Positions 34,843 to 43,926 of a stretch of 64,000 nt of DNA are shown here, piece by piece; the stretch's first letter is position 1; each line of letters starts with the position of its first letter. Source of the DNA: Brachybacterium tyrofermentans. Its GTDB lineage: Bacteria > Actinomycetota > Actinomycetes > Actinomycetales > Dermabacteraceae. The notes under the pieces are model-generated. The model worked only from the letters and a program-made list of their open reading frames with translations. It was not told the origin of the DNA and made no database searches. Location: contig NZ_JABUXW010000003.1 in assembly GCF_014897585.1 (NCBI RefSeq), positions 62,001 through 126,000 on the forward strand, given 5' to 3'. The position numbers and the translations under genes were made by a program.

Positions 34843-36825
34843 ATGGTGCCTGAATCCATCCCGCACATCGATGAGGCCGTGTCGGCCTCCCCCGCCGTCG
34901 AGCTGAGCTCCGGCACCCCGAACACGAACGAGGCTCCTGTCGCCGTCGAGCCTCAGCAGACCTTCGCGGACTTCGACGTCCGCTCCGACATCGTCGATGC
35001 CCTCGCGGCGAAGGGGATCATCCATCCCTTCCCGATCCAGTCGATGACCCTGCCGATCGCCCTGCGCGGGCGCGACATCATCGGCCAGGCGAAGACGGGC
35101 ACCGGCAAGACCCTCGGCTTCGGCATCCCCCTGCTGCAGGCGGCGATCGCCCCCGGCGAGGACAACCCGGACGACCGACCCATCGGCAAGCCGCAGGCCC
35201 TCATCGTGCTGCCCACGCGCGAGCTCGCGGTGCAGGTGGCCGAGGATCTCATCGCCGCGTCGGCCAAGCGGCCGGTGCGCATCCTCACCGTCTACGGCGG
35301 TCGCGCCTACGAGCCCCAGATCGAGGCGCTCGAGCGCGGCGTCGAGGTGGTCGTCGGCACCCCGGGTCGTCTGATCGACCTCATGCGCCAGAAGTACCTG
35401 GACCTGTCCCAGGTGCGCACCGCGGTGCTCGACGAGGCCGACGAGATGCTCGACCTCGGCTTCCTCGAGGACATCGAGAAGCTCCTGCAGGCTGTGCCCA
35501 CCACGCGCCAGACCATGCTCTTCTCCGCGACGATGCCCGGCCCGATCATGGCCCTGGCCCGTCGCTTCATGAACCGTCCCACGCACATCCGTGCCCAGGA
35601 CCCCGATGACGGTGCGCGCACCAAGGCCGACATCAAGCAGGTCGTCTACCGTGCGCACCAGCTCGACAAGATCGAGGTCATGGCCCGGATCCTGCAGGCT
35701 CGTGGGCGAGGCCTGACGATCATCTTCATGCGCACGAAGCGCCAGGCGGACCGGGTGGCCGGCGATCTCGCCGATCGTGGCTTCGCCGCCGCCCCGCTGC
35801 ACGGCGACCTCGGCCAGGGCGCCCGCGAGCAGGCCCTGCGCGCGTTCCGCAACGGCAAGATCGACGTGCTAGTCGCGACCGACGTCGCCGCCCGCGGCAT
35901 CGATGTCACCGACGTGACCCACGTCGTGAACTGGAACTGCCCGGACGACGACAAGACCTACCTGCACCGCACCGGCCGTACGGGCCGCGCGGGCAAGAAG
36001 GGCACTGCGGTGACCTTCGTCGACTGGGAGGACCTGGCGCGCTGGGGGCTCATCGCCCGTCAGCTGGGGCTGGATTCTGCCGAAGCGGTCGAGACGTACT
36101 CGACGTCGGATCACCTCTTCGCCGAGCTCGACATCCCCACCGAGGCCAAGGGCACCCTGCCCAAGAACAAGCGCACCCGCGACGGTCTCGAGGCCGAGAC
36201 GCTCGAGGATCTCGGCGGGCCCGATGGTGGCCGCGGCGGTCGCGACAGCGGACGTGGCGGGCGCGATGGTGGCCGTGGCGGGCGTGACAGCGGTCGCGAG
36301 AGTGGTCGTGGCGGTCGTGAAGGTGGCCGCGGCGGACGTGACAGCGGTCGCGGTGGCCGCGACAGCGGGCGCGATGGTCGTGAGGGCGGGCGCGGAGAGC
36401 GCAGCTCCGCGCCGCGCGAGGATCGAGCACCTCGTGAAGACCGGGCTCCCCGTGAAGACCGAGCACCTCGTGAGGAGCGGGCTCCCCGCGAGAATCGAGC
36501 ACCGCGTGAGCAGTCGGCCGACGGGGCGAGCGACCGTCCCCGCCGCACCCGCTCCCGCACCCGCCGGGTGAACGGCGACGTCGTCTCCGACTCGGGTGCT
36601 TCCTCGTCGAACGACAGCTCGTCGAACAATGGCTCGTCGAACGGTTCAGCGTCCGAGAGCGCCGCGTCCAGCAATGCCTCGTCCCGCGGCTCCGGCCTCC
36701 GGAGCGAGAAGACGTCCGAGGGAAGCGGCGAGGACCGTACGCGTCGGCGTCGTTCCCGTGGCGGCCGCGGTCGCAGCCGCGGCGGCGAGGGCCAGCAGAC
36801 GCAGAACTCCGGTTCCGACGCCTGA
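34843..36825 (+). CDS. rhlE: DEAD-box RNA helicase with long RGG/APRE repeat tail
   Basis: This 660-residue RhlE/CsdA-type helicase remodels structured RNA. The core (about 40-430) has the Q motif [71 protein letters not shown] and [10 protein letters not shown]. From residue 460 the tail is a long [10 protein letters not shown]-type array, then six APRE(D/E/N)R units and Ser/Asn-rich sequence, ending in an Arg/Gly motif. An 8-codon uORF (34827-34853) overlaps the start. A TACCAT -10 candidate is at 34807-34812. The gene order after DUF3107 is conserved. Confidence 0.93.
   Translation: MVPESIPHIDEAVSASPAVELSSGTPNTNEAPVAVEPQQTFADFDVRSDIVDALAAKGIIHPFPIQSMTLPIALRGRDIIGQAKTGTGKTLGFGIPLLQAAIAPGEDNPDDRPIGKPQALIVLPTRELAVQVAEDLIAASAKRPVRILTVYGGRAYEPQIEALERGVEVVVGTPGRLIDLMRQKYLDLSQVRTAVLDEADEMLDLGFLEDIEKLLQAVPTTRQTMLFSATMPGPIMALARRFMNRPTHIRAQDPDDGARTKADIKQVVYRAHQLDKIEVMARILQARGRGLTIIFMRTKRQADRVAGDLADRGFAAAPLHGDLGQGAREQALRAFRNGKIDVLVATDVAARGIDVTDVTHVVNWNCPDDDKTYLHRTGRTGRAGKKGTAVTFVDWEDLARWGLIARQLGLDSAEAVETYSTSDHLFAELDIPTEAKGTLPKNKRTRDGLEAETLEDLGGPDGGRGGRDSGRGGRDGGRGGRDSGRESGRGGREGGRGGRDSGRGGRDSGRDGREGGRGERSSAPREDRAPREDRAPREDRAPREERAPRENRAPREQSADGASDRPRRTRSRTRRVNGDVVSDSGASSSNDSSSNNGSSNGSASESAASSNASSRGSGLRSEKTSEGSGEDRTRRRRSRGGRGRSRGGEGQQTQNSGSDA
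36226..36402. repeat. RGG-type codon repeat in the helicase tail
   Basis: About 59 codons of near-repeating [10 protein letters not shown] are encoded with varied synonymous codons. The amino-acid pattern is conserved better than the DNA, which suggests selection on the peptide. Confidence 0.85.
36409..36516. repeat. 18-bp repeat encoding APRE(D/E/N)R
   Basis: Six in-frame 18-bp units encode Ala-Pro-Arg-Glu-(Asp/Glu/Asn)-Arg, the last one changing to Ala-Pro-Arg-Glu-Gln-Ser. Units alternate between two codon versions, as if a 36-bp pair had been duplicated. Confidence 0.85.
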
Positions 36826-36839
36826 CCTTCCAGGACATC

Positions 36840-36883
36840 ACGACGGCCCTGCGGCGAGCACCAGCTCGCGGCAGGGCCGTCGT
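36840..36883. terminator. Terminator after the DEAD-box helicase gene
   Basis: A 13-bp stem joins 36840-36852 and 36871-36883, extended by an inner CGAGC/GCTCG. A pyrimidine run (CCTGTTCCGTCTTCTCC) follows on the plus strand. It also separates the helicase gene from convergent marC. Confidence 0.8.
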
Positions 36884-36987
36884 CCTGTTCCGTCTTCTCC
36901 AAACCATCCCCAGGCCAGCTCAGGCCGACTCAGACCTGCTCAGTACCTGCTCAGGGACTGCTCACGCCGGGACAGGCATCGTGCGGA

Positions 36988-37617
36988 TCATCCGGCGATG
37001 ACGCCCCAGCTGACCAGGAACGAACGGATCGCGTCGAAGATCATCTGGGTGCTGATCGCCGCCAGCAGCACGCCGGAGATCCGGGTGACGAGTGTGACGC
37101 CGCCGTCACCCAGCACCCGGGCGATCACCCCCGCGAAACGCATCGCGAGATACATCGCCAGCGCGAGGGCCACCATGGCGACCACGAGCGAGATGACCCG
37201 TGAGGCCTCGCCGCCGGTCTGCTGCACGAAGAGCATCACGGCCACGATCGCTCCCGGACCGCCCAGCAGCGGGGTGCCCAGCGGCACCAGAGCCACGTTC
37301 ACCCCCTCGCTCGCCGCCATCTCGCCCTCCTTGCCGGCCAGCAGCTGGAGGGCGACGATCAGCAGCAGCAGGCCCCCGGAGAACTGCAGCGCCGGCAGCG
37401 AGATGTGCATGTAGTCGAGGATGAAGCGCCCGAACACCGCGAACACGGTGATGATCAGCATCGCGACCGCGACGGCGACGAGGGCCGCACGGGACCGCTG
37501 CTTCGCGGTCATGGTGCTGGTCAGGGAGAGGAAGATCGGGACGGTGCCCGGGGGATCGATGATGACGAAGAGGGTGACGAACACTCCCGTGAGGAAGCTC
37601 AGGTCGACCAGGTTCAC
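36988..37617 (-). CDS. MarC-family integral membrane protein (UPF0056)
   Basis: This 209-residue protein has about six membrane helices and the MarC family features FVIIDPPGTVPIFLSL near the N-terminus and VPLGTPLLGGPGAIVAVM mid-protein. MarC proteins have no firmly known transport substrate. The GTG start directly follows the PHP gene stop with no gap, so the two genes form a tight operon. Confidence 0.9.
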   Translation of the reverse strand: MNLVDLSFLTGVFVTLFVIIDPPGTVPIFLSLTSTMTAKQRSRAALVAVAVAMLIITVFAVFGRFILDYMHISLPALQFSGGLLLLIVALQLLAGKEGEMAASEGVNVALVPLGTPLLGGPGAIVAVMLFVQQTGGEASRVISLVVAMVALALAMYLAMRFAGVIARVLGDGGVTLVTRISGVLLAAISTQMIFDAIRSFLVSWGVIAG

Positions 37618-38499
37618 TTAGCGTATGACCTCGGTGCTGCTCGTGGCGCGGTGGGTGATCGCGGCCAGGACGTCCGGCTGCGTGAGGTTCTCTCCGAGCC
37701 GGTTGGGTTTTCCCGCGCCATGGTAATCGCTGCCGCCGGTGATCAGGAGGTCATGCGAGGCGGCGAAGTCCTTCAACCGCGTGCGTTCTGCCTCATCGTG
37801 CTCCCGGTGGTCGACCTCGACCCCCGCCAGTCCCGCCTCCACCATCTCCTCGAGCAGCTCCAGGGGCAGGTCCGCATCGCGGGTCACGGAGCCGGGATGG
37901 GCCACGATCGCCACTCCCCCGGCGTCCCGGATCGCGCGCACCGCCGCGACCGGGGACGGCGCGTAGTACGGCACGTAGTAGGGCCCGGAGGGTTTGAGGA
38001 TCTCCTGGAACGCAGCGGAGCGGTCCGTGACGGCCCCGTAGGCGACCAGGGCGTCGGCGATGTGGGGCCGTCCGATCACGGTCGACTCGCCGGCGGCCTG
38101 CGCTCGCACGTCGTCCCAGGTGATCGGATAGTCCTGGGAGATCAGTTCGACCATCGCACGGGCACGGTCGACGCGGGAGGCGCGGGCCCGGGCCATCTCG
38201 GCGGCCAGCTCGGTCTCCGGCGACGGATCCACCAGGAGGGCCAGGACATGGATGCTCAGACTCCCGTGCTCCGCAGAGACCTCGATGCCCGGCACCGCGG
38301 CGACGCCGCTCGCGGCGACCGCGGCGGGCAGCTCCTGCCACCCGGCGACCGTGTCGTGGTCGGTGAGGGCGAGGACATCCAGATCAGCCTTCCGCGCACG
38401 GGAGAAGAGCTCCCGCACATCGCAGGTGCCGTCGGACCAGGACGTGTGGGCATGCAGGTCGATGCGCGCCGCGCGGGGCTGGTTGGACCGCTCACTCAT
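37618..38499 (-). CDS. PHP-domain phosphoesterase (YciV/RnmM-like)
   Basis: This 293-residue metal-dependent phosphoesterase shows the four PHP motifs: RIDLHAHTSWSDG, LALTDHDTV, VIGRPHIADAL plus GVAIVAHPG, and LITGGSDYHG. Homologs hydrolyse 3',5'-nucleoside bisphosphates or act as 5'-3' exoribonucleases on short RNA; which applies here is not clear. TACGCT at 38506-38511 lies 6 nt before the ATG, predicting a leaderless mRNA. Only 37 bp separate it from the divergent aminopeptidase P gene. Confidence 0.87.
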   Translation of the reverse strand: MSERSNQPRAARIDLHAHTSWSDGTCDVRELFSRARKADLDVLALTDHDTVAGWQELPAAVAASGVAAVPGIEVSAEHGSLSIHVLALLVDPSPETELAAEMARARASRVDRARAMVELISQDYPITWDDVRAQAAGESTVIGRPHIADALVAYGAVTDRSAAFQEILKPSGPYYVPYYAPSPVAAVRAIRDAGGVAIVAHPGSVTRDADLPLELLEEMVEAGLAGVEVDHREHDEAERTRLKDFAASHDLLITGGSDYHGAGKPNRLGENLTQPDVLAAITHRATSSTEVIR

Positions 38500-38536
38500 A
38501 CGCCCAGCGTAGTCCGCGTCATGAGACCATCGGGGG

Positions 38537-40072
38537 GTGAGCACCGAGAGCATCGAAACCAGCACAGATCGCACGGACGACACGAAGGACCTCGCGAGCC
38601 GCGGTGACACCCGCAGCCAGCGACCCACCAACGAGGCCTTCCGTGAGTTCATCTCCTCCGGGTGGGACGAGACGGTCCCTGATGCGGAGCGTCGCGAGGC
38701 CGCGGATTTCACGCCCGCGCGACGCGATGCCCTGGTGCGCCGTCTGCCCGCGACCCGGCTGGTGCTGCCCGCCGGTGTGCTGAAGGTCCGTTCGAACGAC
38801 ACCGACTACCCCTTCCGCCCGGAGACGGCCTTCGCCTACTTCACGGGGCTCGGCACCGACGAGGAGCCCGACAGCGTGCTCGTCGTCGAGCCGTCGGCCG
38901 AGGATCCCGAGCGTGCGGTGGCGACGTACTTCTTCCGCCCGCGCGCCGGTTTCGACACCTCGGAGTTCTACGCCGACTCCCGCTACGGCGAGATGTGGGT
39001 GGGGCGGCGCCCCACCGTCGCCGAGGCCTCCCAGCGTCTGGGCATCGAGGTGCGCCACATCGACGAGCTGCGCGACCATCTCGCCAAGGACGTCGGGGCC
39101 CAGCTGTCGCTGTCGGTCATGCCCTCGGTCGATGCCGCCGTCGAGGCGATGGTCCAGGAGATCCGCACCCAGAACGGCCTCACCGACGGAGCCGACGCCA
39201 CGGCGGAGTTCGACCGTCTGAAGGAAGCCGCGAGCGAGCTGCGGCTGGTCAAGGACGAGTACGAGGTGCGCCAGATGCGCGCGGCGGTCGATGCGACCAT
39301 CCGCGGCTTCGAGGACGTCATCACCCGCCTGCCCGAGGCCGTCGGCCATGAACGCGGCGAGCGCGTCATCGAGGGCGTCTTCGCGGCCGCCGCGCGCGCC
39401 GAGGGCAACGGCGTCGGCTATGACACCATCGCCGCCGCCGGCGACCACGCCTGCACCCTGCACTGGACCCGCAACACCGGGGCGGTGCGCGGGGACGAGC
39501 TGGTGCTGATCGACGCCGGCGTCGAGATCGATTCGCTGTACACGGCGGACGTCACCCGTACCCTCCCGGTCTCGGGGAGCTTCTCCCCCGTCCAGCGCAG
39601 GGTCTACGAGGCCGTGCTCGAGGCCGCCGACGCCGCCTTCGCCGTCGCCCGCCCGGGTCTGCACTTCCGTGATCTGCACACCGCGGCGATGACGGTCCTC
39701 GCCGCCCGCCTCGAGGAGTGGGACCTGCTGCCCGGCACCGCCGCAGAGTCGCTCTCCCCCGAGGGCCAGTGGCACCGTCGCTGGATGCCCCATGGCACCA
39801 GCCACCACCTGGGCATGGACGTGCACGACTGCGCCCAGGCCCGCCGCGAGATGTACCTCGACGCCGAGCTCGAGCCCGGCATGGTCTTCACCATCGAGCC
39901 GGGGCTGTACTTCAAGGAGAACGACCTGCTGGTCCCCGAGGAGCTGCGGGGCATCGGCGTGCGTATCGAGGACGACGTCCTGGTGACCGAGGACGGCGTG
40001 GAGAACCTCTCCGCCGCCGCCCCGCGCCGGGTCGAGGACGTCGAGCGCTGGATCGCAGAGCTCCGGCGGTGA
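38537..40072 (+). CDS. pepP: Xaa-Pro aminopeptidase (aminopeptidase P)
   Basis: This 511-residue M24B enzyme removes N-terminal residues preceding proline. The pita-bread domain has metal ligands in LVLIDAGVEIDSLYTADVTRT (two Asp), GTSHHLGMDVHD (His), VFTIEPGLY (Glu) and VRIEDDVLV (Glu). An N-terminal creatinase-like domain contains FPRPETAFAYFTGL-like sequence near residue 95. The start is GTG; a weak -10 GACCAT lies 6 nt upstream at 38525-38530. The stop overlaps the GTG of the MgtE-N/CBS gene, so translation is coupled. Confidence 0.92.
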   Translation: MSTESIETSTDRTDDTKDLASRGDTRSQRPTNEAFREFISSGWDETVPDAERREAADFTPARRDALVRRLPATRLVLPAGVLKVRSNDTDYPFRPETAFAYFTGLGTDEEPDSVLVVEPSAEDPERAVATYFFRPRAGFDTSEFYADSRYGEMWVGRRPTVAEASQRLGIEVRHIDELRDHLAKDVGAQLSLSVMPSVDAAVEAMVQEIRTQNGLTDGADATAEFDRLKEAASELRLVKDEYEVRQMRAAVDATIRGFEDVITRLPEAVGHERGERVIEGVFAAAARAEGNGVGYDTIAAAGDHACTLHWTRNTGAVRGDELVLIDAGVEIDSLYTADVTRTLPVSGSFSPVQRRVYEAVLEAADAAFAVARPGLHFRDLHTAAMTVLAARLEEWDLLPGTAAESLSPEGQWHRRWMPHGTSHHLGMDVHDCAQARREMYLDAELEPGMVFTIEPGLYFKENDLLVPEELRGIGVRIEDDVLVTEDGVENLSAAAPRRVEDVERWIAELRR

Positions 40073-41397
40073 GCACCACGTCGCCGCCGCGCTTCTACGC
40101 GGCACGTCTGGTCGGCACCACCGTCTTCGATCCCCTCGGGGATGCCGTCGCACGGGTGCGGGACATCGTCGTGCTCCCGCAGTCGCGCGGCGCGGCGCGC
40201 GCCGTCGGCCTCGTGGTCGAGGTCGCCGGCAAGCGACGCGTGTTCCTCCCGATCACCCGTGTCACCGCCATCTCCCCGGGCCAGGTGATCTCCACCGGGG
40301 TGCTCAACGTGCGCCGTTTCGAGAAGCGCTCCGGTGAGCTCCTGGTGGTGGGCGACCTGCTCGATCGTGCGGTGACCCTGACCGACGGCACCGGCGGGGC
40401 GACGGTGCTGGACATCGCGCTGGACCAGAACCGGCACAAGGACTGGGAGGTCTCCCGGCTGCACCTCCGGCGCCCTCGCCGTGGCAGCTCCTTGAGCCGT
40501 CTCGTGTCCCGCGGCGAGACACTCACGGTGGAGCTGAACGAGGTCACCGGCCTCTACGGCACCCAGGAGGAGCAGTCCGCGCATCTGCTGGCCGCGTCCT
40601 ACCAGGACCTCAACCCCGCCGACCTCGCCGAGATCCTCCAGGAGCTCGACGCGAAGCGCCGCATCGAACTGGCCGGGGAGCTGGCCGACGAGCGCCTGGC
40701 GAACGTGCTCGAGGAGCTACCCGAGGACATCCGGGTCGAGGTCGTCACCGGGCTGGACGCCACCCGTGCGGCGGACATCCTCGACGCGATGGACCCCGAC
40801 GACGCCGCGGACCTCGTCCAGGAGCTTCCCGAGCAGGTCGCCTCCCAGCTGCTGAACCTCATGGAGCCGGAGGAGGCCGAGGACGTCCGTCGGCTCCTGG
40901 CCTATGACGAGTACACCGCCGGCGGCATGATGACCACGGAACCGCTCATCGTGGCCCCGGAGACCCCGGTCGCGCACTGCCTGGCCATGATCAGCCGAGA
41001 GGCGCTGCACGCCGCCCTGGCCTCGACCGTGCACGTGTGCCGCTCCCCGCTGGAGACCCCGAGCGGGAAGCTGCTGGGCATCGTCCATTTCCAGCAGCTG
41101 CTGCGGGAGCGTCCCGACCGGCCCGTGGGCGAGATCCTCGACAACGACAAGGTCGCCGTCCGCCCCACCGCACCGCTGTCCGCGGTGACCCGCGAGATGG
41201 CCACCTACAACCTCGTCTCGATCCCGGTGATCGACGAGGAGGGCCGCCTGCTGGGGGCGGTCACCGTCGATGACGTGCTGGACCACATGCTCCCCGATGA
41301 CTGGCGCGAGCAGGACGAACCCGTTCCCACCACCGGACAGATCGACCTGTCCGAGATCGCCCGGGCCACCGCCCGTGATACCGCGAAGGAGGGCTGA
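40069..41397 (+). CDS. Soluble MgtE N-domain/CBS protein with PRC-barrel-like N-terminus
   Basis: This 442-residue cytosolic protein has an N-terminal PRC-barrel-like region (1-150), an MgtE N-type superhelical domain (about 180-290, with LNPADLAEILQELD and MDPDDAADLVQELP) and a CBS pair (about 295-420). The membrane channel domain of the Mg2+ transporter MgtE is absent; the protein ends soon after the second CBS. It probably senses Mg2+ or adenine nucleotides and acts on a partner, the co-transcribed DUF1003 membrane protein being the best candidate. Both neighbours overlap it (GTGA and TGATG). Confidence 0.88.
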   Translation: MSTTSPPRFYAARLVGTTVFDPLGDAVARVRDIVVLPQSRGAARAVGLVVEVAGKRRVFLPITRVTAISPGQVISTGVLNVRRFEKRSGELLVVGDLLDRAVTLTDGTGGATVLDIALDQNRHKDWEVSRLHLRRPRRGSSLSRLVSRGETLTVELNEVTGLYGTQEEQSAHLLAASYQDLNPADLAEILQELDAKRRIELAGELADERLANVLEELPEDIRVEVVTGLDATRAADILDAMDPDDAADLVQELPEQVASQLLNLMEPEEAEDVRRLLAYDEYTAGGMMTTEPLIVAPETPVAHCLAMISREALHAALASTVHVCRSPLETPSGKLLGIVHFQQLLRERPDRPVGEILDNDKVAVRPTAPLSAVTREMATYNLVSIPVIDEEGRLLGAVTVDDVLDHMLPDDWREQDEPVPTTGQIDLSEIARATARDTAKEG

Positions 41398-42113
41398 TGA
41401 TGGCCGAGCACAACCCTGCACCGCTCGATGATCCGTCGCCCCGCCGCACCGCCCTCCTGCGCAACCCGTTCCGCGGAGATGCCTTCGGCCGCGGCGCCGA
41501 AGGGTTCGCCCGCATGATGGGCACCCCGGCCTTCCTGGTCGGGATGACGCTGTTCTGCGCGATCTGGCTGACCTGGAACTCCCTGGCCCCGGTCTCCGCG
41601 CAGTTCGATCCGCGCGCGCTGAACTTCACCCTGCTCACGCTGATCCTGTCCCTGCAGGCCTCCTACGCCGCGCCCCTGCTGCTGCTCGCGCAGAACCGCC
41701 AGGACGACCGCGACCGGGTGCAGGCCGAGCAGGACCGCCAGTCCAACGATCGCAACCATGCGACCACGGACTTCATCACCCGCGAGATCGCCTCGCTGCG
41801 TCTCGCGCTCAACGACGTCGCCACGCGCGACTTCGTGCGCGGCGAGCTGCGCGATCTGCTCGAGGACCTCGAAGCGGACCAGTCGGGGACCGAGGGCCGC
41901 AACGCGGTCGGCGGGCGCGGCTCCCGGGGGGACCGCGGCGCCGCTGGCCCGCTGGACGCGGACTCGCTGCGCACCATCCTGCGTGAGGAGATCGATGCCG
42001 TGCTGAGCGAGCGCGAACGCACCGGCTCTTCCGACGCCTCCGACAGTTCCGGCACCGCCGGCCTCCCGATCGAACTCCCGATCGAACTCCCGAAGGAGCA
42101 GAACACTCTGTGA
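41397..42113 (+). CDS. DUF1003 membrane protein
   Basis: This 238-residue protein has two membrane helices (about 44-65 and 80-100) in the DUF1003 pattern GTPAFLVGMTLFCAIWLTWN and FTLLTLILSLQASYAAPLLLLAQNRQ. A long charged coiled-coil-like segment and a disordered C-terminal tail with duplicated IELP follow. The start overlaps the MgtE-N/CBS stop and the stop overlaps mrp, so it is made together with both. The function is unknown; joint operons with MgtE-N/CBS proteins suggest a shared complex. Confidence 0.87.
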   Translation: MMAEHNPAPLDDPSPRRTALLRNPFRGDAFGRGAEGFARMMGTPAFLVGMTLFCAIWLTWNSLAPVSAQFDPRALNFTLLTLILSLQASYAAPLLLLAQNRQDDRDRVQAEQDRQSNDRNHATTDFITREIASLRLALNDVATRDFVRGELRDLLEDLEADQSGTEGRNAVGGRGSRGDRGAAGPLDADSLRTILREEIDAVLSERERTGSSDASDSSGTAGLPIELPIELPKEQNTL

Positions 42114-43258
42114 CCACCGCTGATTCCGTGCCCGCCGACGACCGTGTCGCCCAGATCCATGAGGCGCTGGCCGGGGTGATCGACCCCGAGATCCATCGGC
42201 CCATCACCGAGCTCGGGATGGTCGACTCGGTGACCGTGGATGACGAGGGCATCGCCCGCGTGCAGGTGCTGCTCACCATCGAGGGCTGCCCCATGCGCGA
42301 TCGCATCGAGCGGGACACCGCCGAGGCGACCGCGACGGTCCCCGGGCTCAGCCGGGTCGAGGTGAGCACGAGCGCCATGACCGAGGAGCAGCGGCGCGAG
42401 CTCACGGACCGGCTGCGCCAGGGGCGCCGCCAGATCCCCTTCAACCAGCCCGGTTCGCTCACCCGGATCTACGCGATCTCCTCCGGCAAGGGCGGTGTCG
42501 GCAAGTCGACGGTGACCGCGAACCTCGCCGCCGCGATGGCCGCCGACGGGATGCGGGTCGGGGTCATCGACGCCGACATCCACGGTTTCTCGATGCCCGG
42601 CATGTTCGGCATCACCGACCAGCCCACCAAGGTCTCCGATCTGCTGATGCCGCCCGAGGCGCACGGCGTGGCCGTCATGAGCATCGGGATGTTCGTGCCG
42701 GAGGGCCAGGCCGTGGTGTGGCGCGGCCCGAAGATGCATCGGGCGATCGAGCAGTTCGCCTCCGACGTGTTCTGGGGTGACCTGGACGTGCTGCTGCTGG
42801 ACCTGCCGCCGGGCACCGGCGATGTGGCGATCTCGGTCGCGCAGCTGCTGCCCGGGGCCCAGATGGTCGTGGTGACCACTCCGCAGCAGTCCGCCGCCTC
42901 GGTCGCGGAGCGGGTCGGCTCGCTCGCGAGCTCCACGGAGCAGGAGATCGCCGGGGTGGTCGAGAACATGGCCGGCCTCACCCTGCCCGACGGCACGGTG
43001 ATGGACGTCTTCGGCTCCGGTGGCGGCGACCGGGTCGCCGAGACCCTGGCGGGGGCCGTCGGTCATGACGTGCCCGTGCTGGGCCGTATCGGCCTGGATC
43101 CTGCTCTGCGCGAGGGCGCCGATCAGGGGATCCCGCTGGTGCTCTCCTCCCCGGACTCCCCCACGTCGATGGCGCTCAAGGGCGTCGCCCGGGCGCTGGT
43201 GCGCAAGCCGCGCGGCCTGGAGGGGATGAAGCTGCCGCTGACCGTGGCGCGGCACTGA
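42110..43258 (+). CDS. mrp: Mrp/ApbC-type P-loop ATPase, Fe-S cluster carrier
   Basis: This 382-residue protein has an N-terminal MIP18/DUF59 domain (about 10-95) and a ParA-like ATPase with the deviant Walker A SSGKGGVGKSTVTANLA near 125. LLLDLPPGTGDVAISVAQ and VTTPQQSAASVAERV are standard Mrp blocks. The CxxC pair that bridges the Fe-S cluster in E. coli and eukaryotic homologs is not seen; the equivalent region reads VENMAGLTLPDGTVMDVFGSGGG. The GTG start overlaps the DUF1003 gene by 4 nt. Confidence 0.9.
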   Translation: MTTADSVPADDRVAQIHEALAGVIDPEIHRPITELGMVDSVTVDDEGIARVQVLLTIEGCPMRDRIERDTAEATATVPGLSRVEVSTSAMTEEQRRELTDRLRQGRRQIPFNQPGSLTRIYAISSGKGGVGKSTVTANLAAAMAADGMRVGVIDADIHGFSMPGMFGITDQPTKVSDLLMPPEAHGVAVMSIGMFVPEGQAVVWRGPKMHRAIEQFASDVFWGDLDVLLLDLPPGTGDVAISVAQLLPGAQMVVVTTPQQSAASVAERVGSLASSTEQEIAGVVENMAGLTLPDGTVMDVFGSGGGDRVAETLAGAVGHDVPVLGRIGLDPALREGADQGIPLVLSSPDSPTSMALKGVARALVRKPRGLEGMKLPLTVARH

Positions 43259-43367
43259 GCATCACGCCGCACGCGGGGTCACCCGGTGCAGGCACGAGGT
43301 GCTGACTGCCGGGTGGTGCAGAGGGCCGGGTCCTGAGTGCTGGGTGCTGGGTGCAGGGTGCTGAGGC

Positions 43368-43793
43368 TCAGGTGGCCTCGGGGTCGAAGGGGGCCCGCTG
43401 AGGGCTGTCGTCCTTCGAGCCCTTGGAGGACTTGCCGCTCTTGGAGGACTTGGCCTTCGACGCCGCGCCGGCCGCTCCGGCCCCGGCTGCGACGGAGAGC
43501 GACTCCTTGCTGGGCAGCAGCTCCTCGATATCGGTGTCGCCCCAGGCCTCCCGGATGATGCGACGGGGGTCGTACTGGCGAGGATCGTACTTCTTGAGAT
43601 CCTCCATGGCGATGCCCATCTCGTCCTCGACGGTCGCCCGGGAATCGTCGACCCATCGACGGGCCTGGCGAACCCACTGCACGAGCTGGCGCGTGACGCC
43701 CGGGAGCCGCTGCGGGCCGACGATCACGAGGAACACGACGATGAGGATGACGAACTCCCACCCGCCGAGTCCCATGAATCCGGTGCCGCCCAT
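43368..43793 (-). CDS. tatB: Twin-arginine translocase subunit TatB
   Basis: TatB recognises Tat substrates with TatC. The 141-residue protein has one N-terminal membrane helix (about 12-30, EFVILIVVFLVIVGPQRLP) with the hinge GPQRLP, then an amphipathic helix and a Lys/Ser-rich disordered tail. Starting at 43793 gives the usual short exposed N-terminus. It faces the methyltransferase gene divergently. The twin-arginine signal on the lipoprotein at 7293-8618 is one possible client in this window. Confidence 0.9.
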   Translation of the reverse strand: MGGTGFMGLGGWEFVILIVVFLVIVGPQRLPGVTRQLVQWVRQARRWVDDSRATVEDEMGIAMEDLKKYDPRQYDPRRIIREAWGDTDIEELLPSKESLSVAAGAGAAGAASKAKSSKSGKSSKGSKDDSPQRAPFDPEAT

Positions 43794-43826
43794 GTCCCAC
43801 CTGTATGTGTCGTCCGCTGGTATGCA

Positions 43827-43841
43827 ATGCCATTATGGCAT
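43827..43841. promoter_or_regulatory. Inverted repeat between tatB and the methyltransferase gene
   Basis: The 15-bp site ATGCCAT-T-ATGGCAT is a perfect 7-bp inverted repeat with a single central base, with a further GC/GC pair one mismatch out. It lies 33 bp upstream of the tatB start and about 85 bp before the methyltransferase start. It looks like an operator for a dimeric regulator; the regulator is unknown. Confidence 0.45.
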
Positions 43842-43926
43842 CGCGCACGGCTGTGGGGTCCCAGCCTCGCCCGGTTCCTGACATAGTCTGGGCCAGATCG
43901 TATGGGCCCACGGAAAGGATGCAGTC

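Noticed and set aside
36918-36965. Five GCTCAG-like motifs at 10-11 bp spacing before marC
   Set aside because: The units are short and diverged and lie downstream of both convergent genes. No regulatory role is evident.
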